Positions 18,091-19,211 of a DNA stretch of 19,211 nt are shown here, one piece after another (positions within the stretch are counted from its first letter, which is position 1; every line of letters starts with the position of its first letter). The notes under the pieces are model-generated. The model did not search any database. It saw only the letters and a program-made list of their open reading frames with translations, and was not told the origin of the DNA. This DNA comes from Cytidiella melzeri (taxonomy: Eukaryota; Basidiomycota; Agaricomycetes; Polyporales; Irpicaceae): NCBI GenBank assembly GCA_022592445.1, contig JABYQR010000569.1, positions 1 through 19,211 on the forward strand, given 5' to 3'. The position numbers were made by a program, and so were the translations under genes.

Positions 18091-18870
18091 ATGCCCATTT
18101 CCCGCTTCATTGCTGCTAGGTCTGGCCGCAAGGCCCCCTACTCCATCCCTGTCCGTAATGAAGTCACCGGACTTCAGGAACGCCTCTCAGTCTCCAAGGA
18201 GACTCTTGACAAGTTCAAGGATGCTGGCAAGCCTCGCCGGCTTAAGTATCCCGACAACAAGCCTCTCATCAAGAGGATCGACCTCGAGGAGCAGGCTCGC
18301 ACCACCATCGAGCATGAGGAGAACCAGGATCGTATGAGACAGGTCTCTCACCTCATGTCTCAACTCAGCCTTCTCGACCGCATCGAGAAGCAGGAGAAGG
18401 AAAAGGCTGAAAAGCTTACCCTTCTCCAGCGTATTGAGGAGCGCAATCAACGCGCTTACATTCCCACTCCCACTCCGCTCCCCGCTTCTCTACACTTCCG
18501 TAAGACGAAGCTTATACTCCGTCAACAGGAATTTGAACCAATGGTCACGGCAGCTTGCCAACGGCTTGAGCCTGTGCTCAAGAAGTTGGATGCATCTTTC
18601 GCGAGTGGTGGGCAATCTTCTAGCCACCAGCTCAACACTCGTCGAGAAAAAGCACAGCTGCTGATCGGTCGTGTCTTCATGATTGAACAATGGTTCAAGG
18701 AGAATCACACGGACAAGATGTCGAATAGGGAATGGAGGATGTTGAAAAAGGACTTGAAGAGTTTAGGCAGGATTAGTTTTGTAGACATACATCGGAGATG
18801 GGGTTACATACTAGAATTGCTAGAAGGGCTGTTCGACATGAACGCCTTTGTATATGCGGAAATGGGATAA
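18091..18870 (+). CDS. ORF1: unknown 259-residue protein between LTR and gag of copy B
   Basis: Intact ORF, ATG at 18091 in a good context (GTCACCATG), stop TAA at 18868-18870. I do not recognise the family. The N-terminus is basic (MPISRFIAARSGRKAPYSIP). The middle is charged and probably helical or coiled-coil (LIKRIDLEEQARTTIEHEE, RIEKQEKEKAEKLTLLQRIEERN), then a Pro/Thr stretch (IPTPTPLPAS). The C-terminal part contains FMIEQWFKENHTDKMSNREW and RISFVDIHRRWGYILELLEG. No zinc finger, membrane segment, signal peptide or protease/RT motif is seen. The 14 or so C-terminal lines of homology to copy A are nearly identical, suggesting past constraint. It may be an accessory RNA- or DNA-binding or particle protein, but that is a guess. 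It is not gag, which follows at 19042. Confidence 0.75.
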   Translation: MPISRFIAARSGRKAPYSIPVRNEVTGLQERLSVSKETLDKFKDAGKPRRLKYPDNKPLIKRIDLEEQARTTIEHEENQDRMRQVSHLMSQLSLLDRIEKQEKEKAEKLTLLQRIEERNQRAYIPTPTPLPASLHFRKTKLILRQQEFEPMVTAACQRLEPVLKKLDASFASGGQSSSHQLNTRREKAQLLIGRVFMIEQWFKENHTDKMSNREWRMLKKDLKSLGRISFVDIHRRWGYILELLEGLFDMNAFVYAEMG

Positions 18871-19041
18871 AATGTATGGGCTGACAAGCCTCATTTTATT
18901 TGGTGACAACTTCCTGAAAAGGATTTAATGTGTGAAAACAACTCTGACAAGAGTTCAATGTGTGAAAAGTGGTGTTTTCTCTTCTTCTTATACTAGAAAT
19001 AGTATTTCGCTTATCCTTTGCTAACTAAGAAATTAGAAGCA
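18871..19041 (+). promoter_or_regulatory. ORF1-gag spacer with branch-site and splice-acceptor-like signals
   Basis: Non-coding. Two AATGTGTGAAAA motifs lie 30 bp apart (18927-18938, 18957-18968). A polypyrimidine stretch ends in ACTAG at 18991-18995. TTTGCTAAC (19017-19025) resembles a fungal branch site, with AG at 19035-19036, 5 nt before the gag ATG. All are shared with copy A. Confidence 0.5.
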
Positions 19042-19211
19042 ATGGCCTCTCAATCCAACGCCGGATCCAACGCTGCCCCCGCTGCTGCTTCCAACCTCAC
19101 CCACTCTGTTCCTTTCGGCAAAATTACGCCGATTGTCTACAACCCTTCAGTTGAGAACTTTGAGCAGCATATCTTCCACAACCTAAACACGGCCCAAAGG
19201 GCTTTTACTCG
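19042..19211 (+). CDS. gag of copy B, N-terminal part (cut by window end)
   Basis: ATG at 19042 opens an uninterrupted frame to the window end: MASQSNAGSNAAPAAAS, then FGKITPIVYNPSVENFEQHI and NTAQRAF. Copy A has the same protein at 9685 but with single-base losses in two homopolymers, which the copy B frame lacks (CCCCC at about 19076-19080, GGG near 19200). The capsid and zinc-knuckle parts should follow outside the window. Confidence 0.85.
   Translation, partial: MASQSNAGSNAAPAAASNLTHSVPFGKITPIVYNPSVENFEQHIFHNLNTAQRAFT

Larger units (their letters stand above)
16786..19211 (+). mobile_element. Ty3/gypsy copy B, 5' portion (runs off the window)
   Basis: Plus-strand relative of copy A, inserted into the RT of copy C at 16785/16786. 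The 5' LTR, primer-binding site, leader, ORF1, spacer and gag start are present and undamaged as far as visible. Pol and the 3' LTR should follow to the right. The 5 bp before the LTR (GGTTC, 16781-16785) is the expected target duplication. Confidence 0.9.

Overview
The window looks like a transposon graveyard from a filamentous fungus, most likely a basidiomycete (Agaricomycetes-like). This rests on a Plavaka-type (CACTA-like) DNA transposase split by short GT-AG introns of about 50-85 nt, on two families of Ty3/gypsy elements (one with a chromodomain), and on a Ty1/copia remnant. I see no host housekeeping gene, tRNA, rRNA or CRISPR. The species assignment is inference.

Layout. 1-3590: Plavaka-like transposase on the minus strand, 3' end cut by the window edge, decayed near its C-terminus. 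3596-11915: gypsy copy A on the minus strand (5' LTR, primer-binding site, long leader, extra ORF1, gag, pol), riddled with frameshifts and broken in the integrase by an insertion at 3826-5655. That insertion has TG...CA ends, a target-site duplication (CCGG or ACCGG), and a 175-codon ORF. The rest of the copy A integrase stops at about 3596, where Plavaka-associated sequence begins. 11916-13064: unassigned DNA, AT-rich in its right half. 13065-13385: C-terminal copia RNase H fragment on the plus strand. About 13454-14067: probable 3' LTR of gypsy copy C. 14233-16785: copy C pol on the minus strand (RT palm, RNase H, integrase, chromodomain), cut at 16785 by copy B. 16786-19211: 5' part of gypsy copy B on the plus strand, same family as A, with intact LTR, leader, ORF1 and start of gag.

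The most interesting system is the A/B family. A 12-nt sequence 27-34 bp downstream of the LTR TATA box is exactly complementary to the first 12 nt of the primer-binding site in both copies. This is the arrangement of self-priming Tf1/sushi-type retrotransposons. The family also carries a roughly 260-codon ORF of unknown function between the LTR and gag, a long leader full of palindromes, and conserved splice-like signals: a donor in U5, and a branch site plus acceptor just before the gag ATG. Together these suggest that gag-pol could be made from a spliced RNA and ORF1 from the unspliced one. U3 contains an 11-bp tandem array with GATA cores, heat-shock-like elements and two CRE-like sites.

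Order of events inferred from nesting: copy C predates copy B, and copy A predates the 1.83-kb insertion. Plavaka probably also landed in copy A, but its outer end is not in the window.
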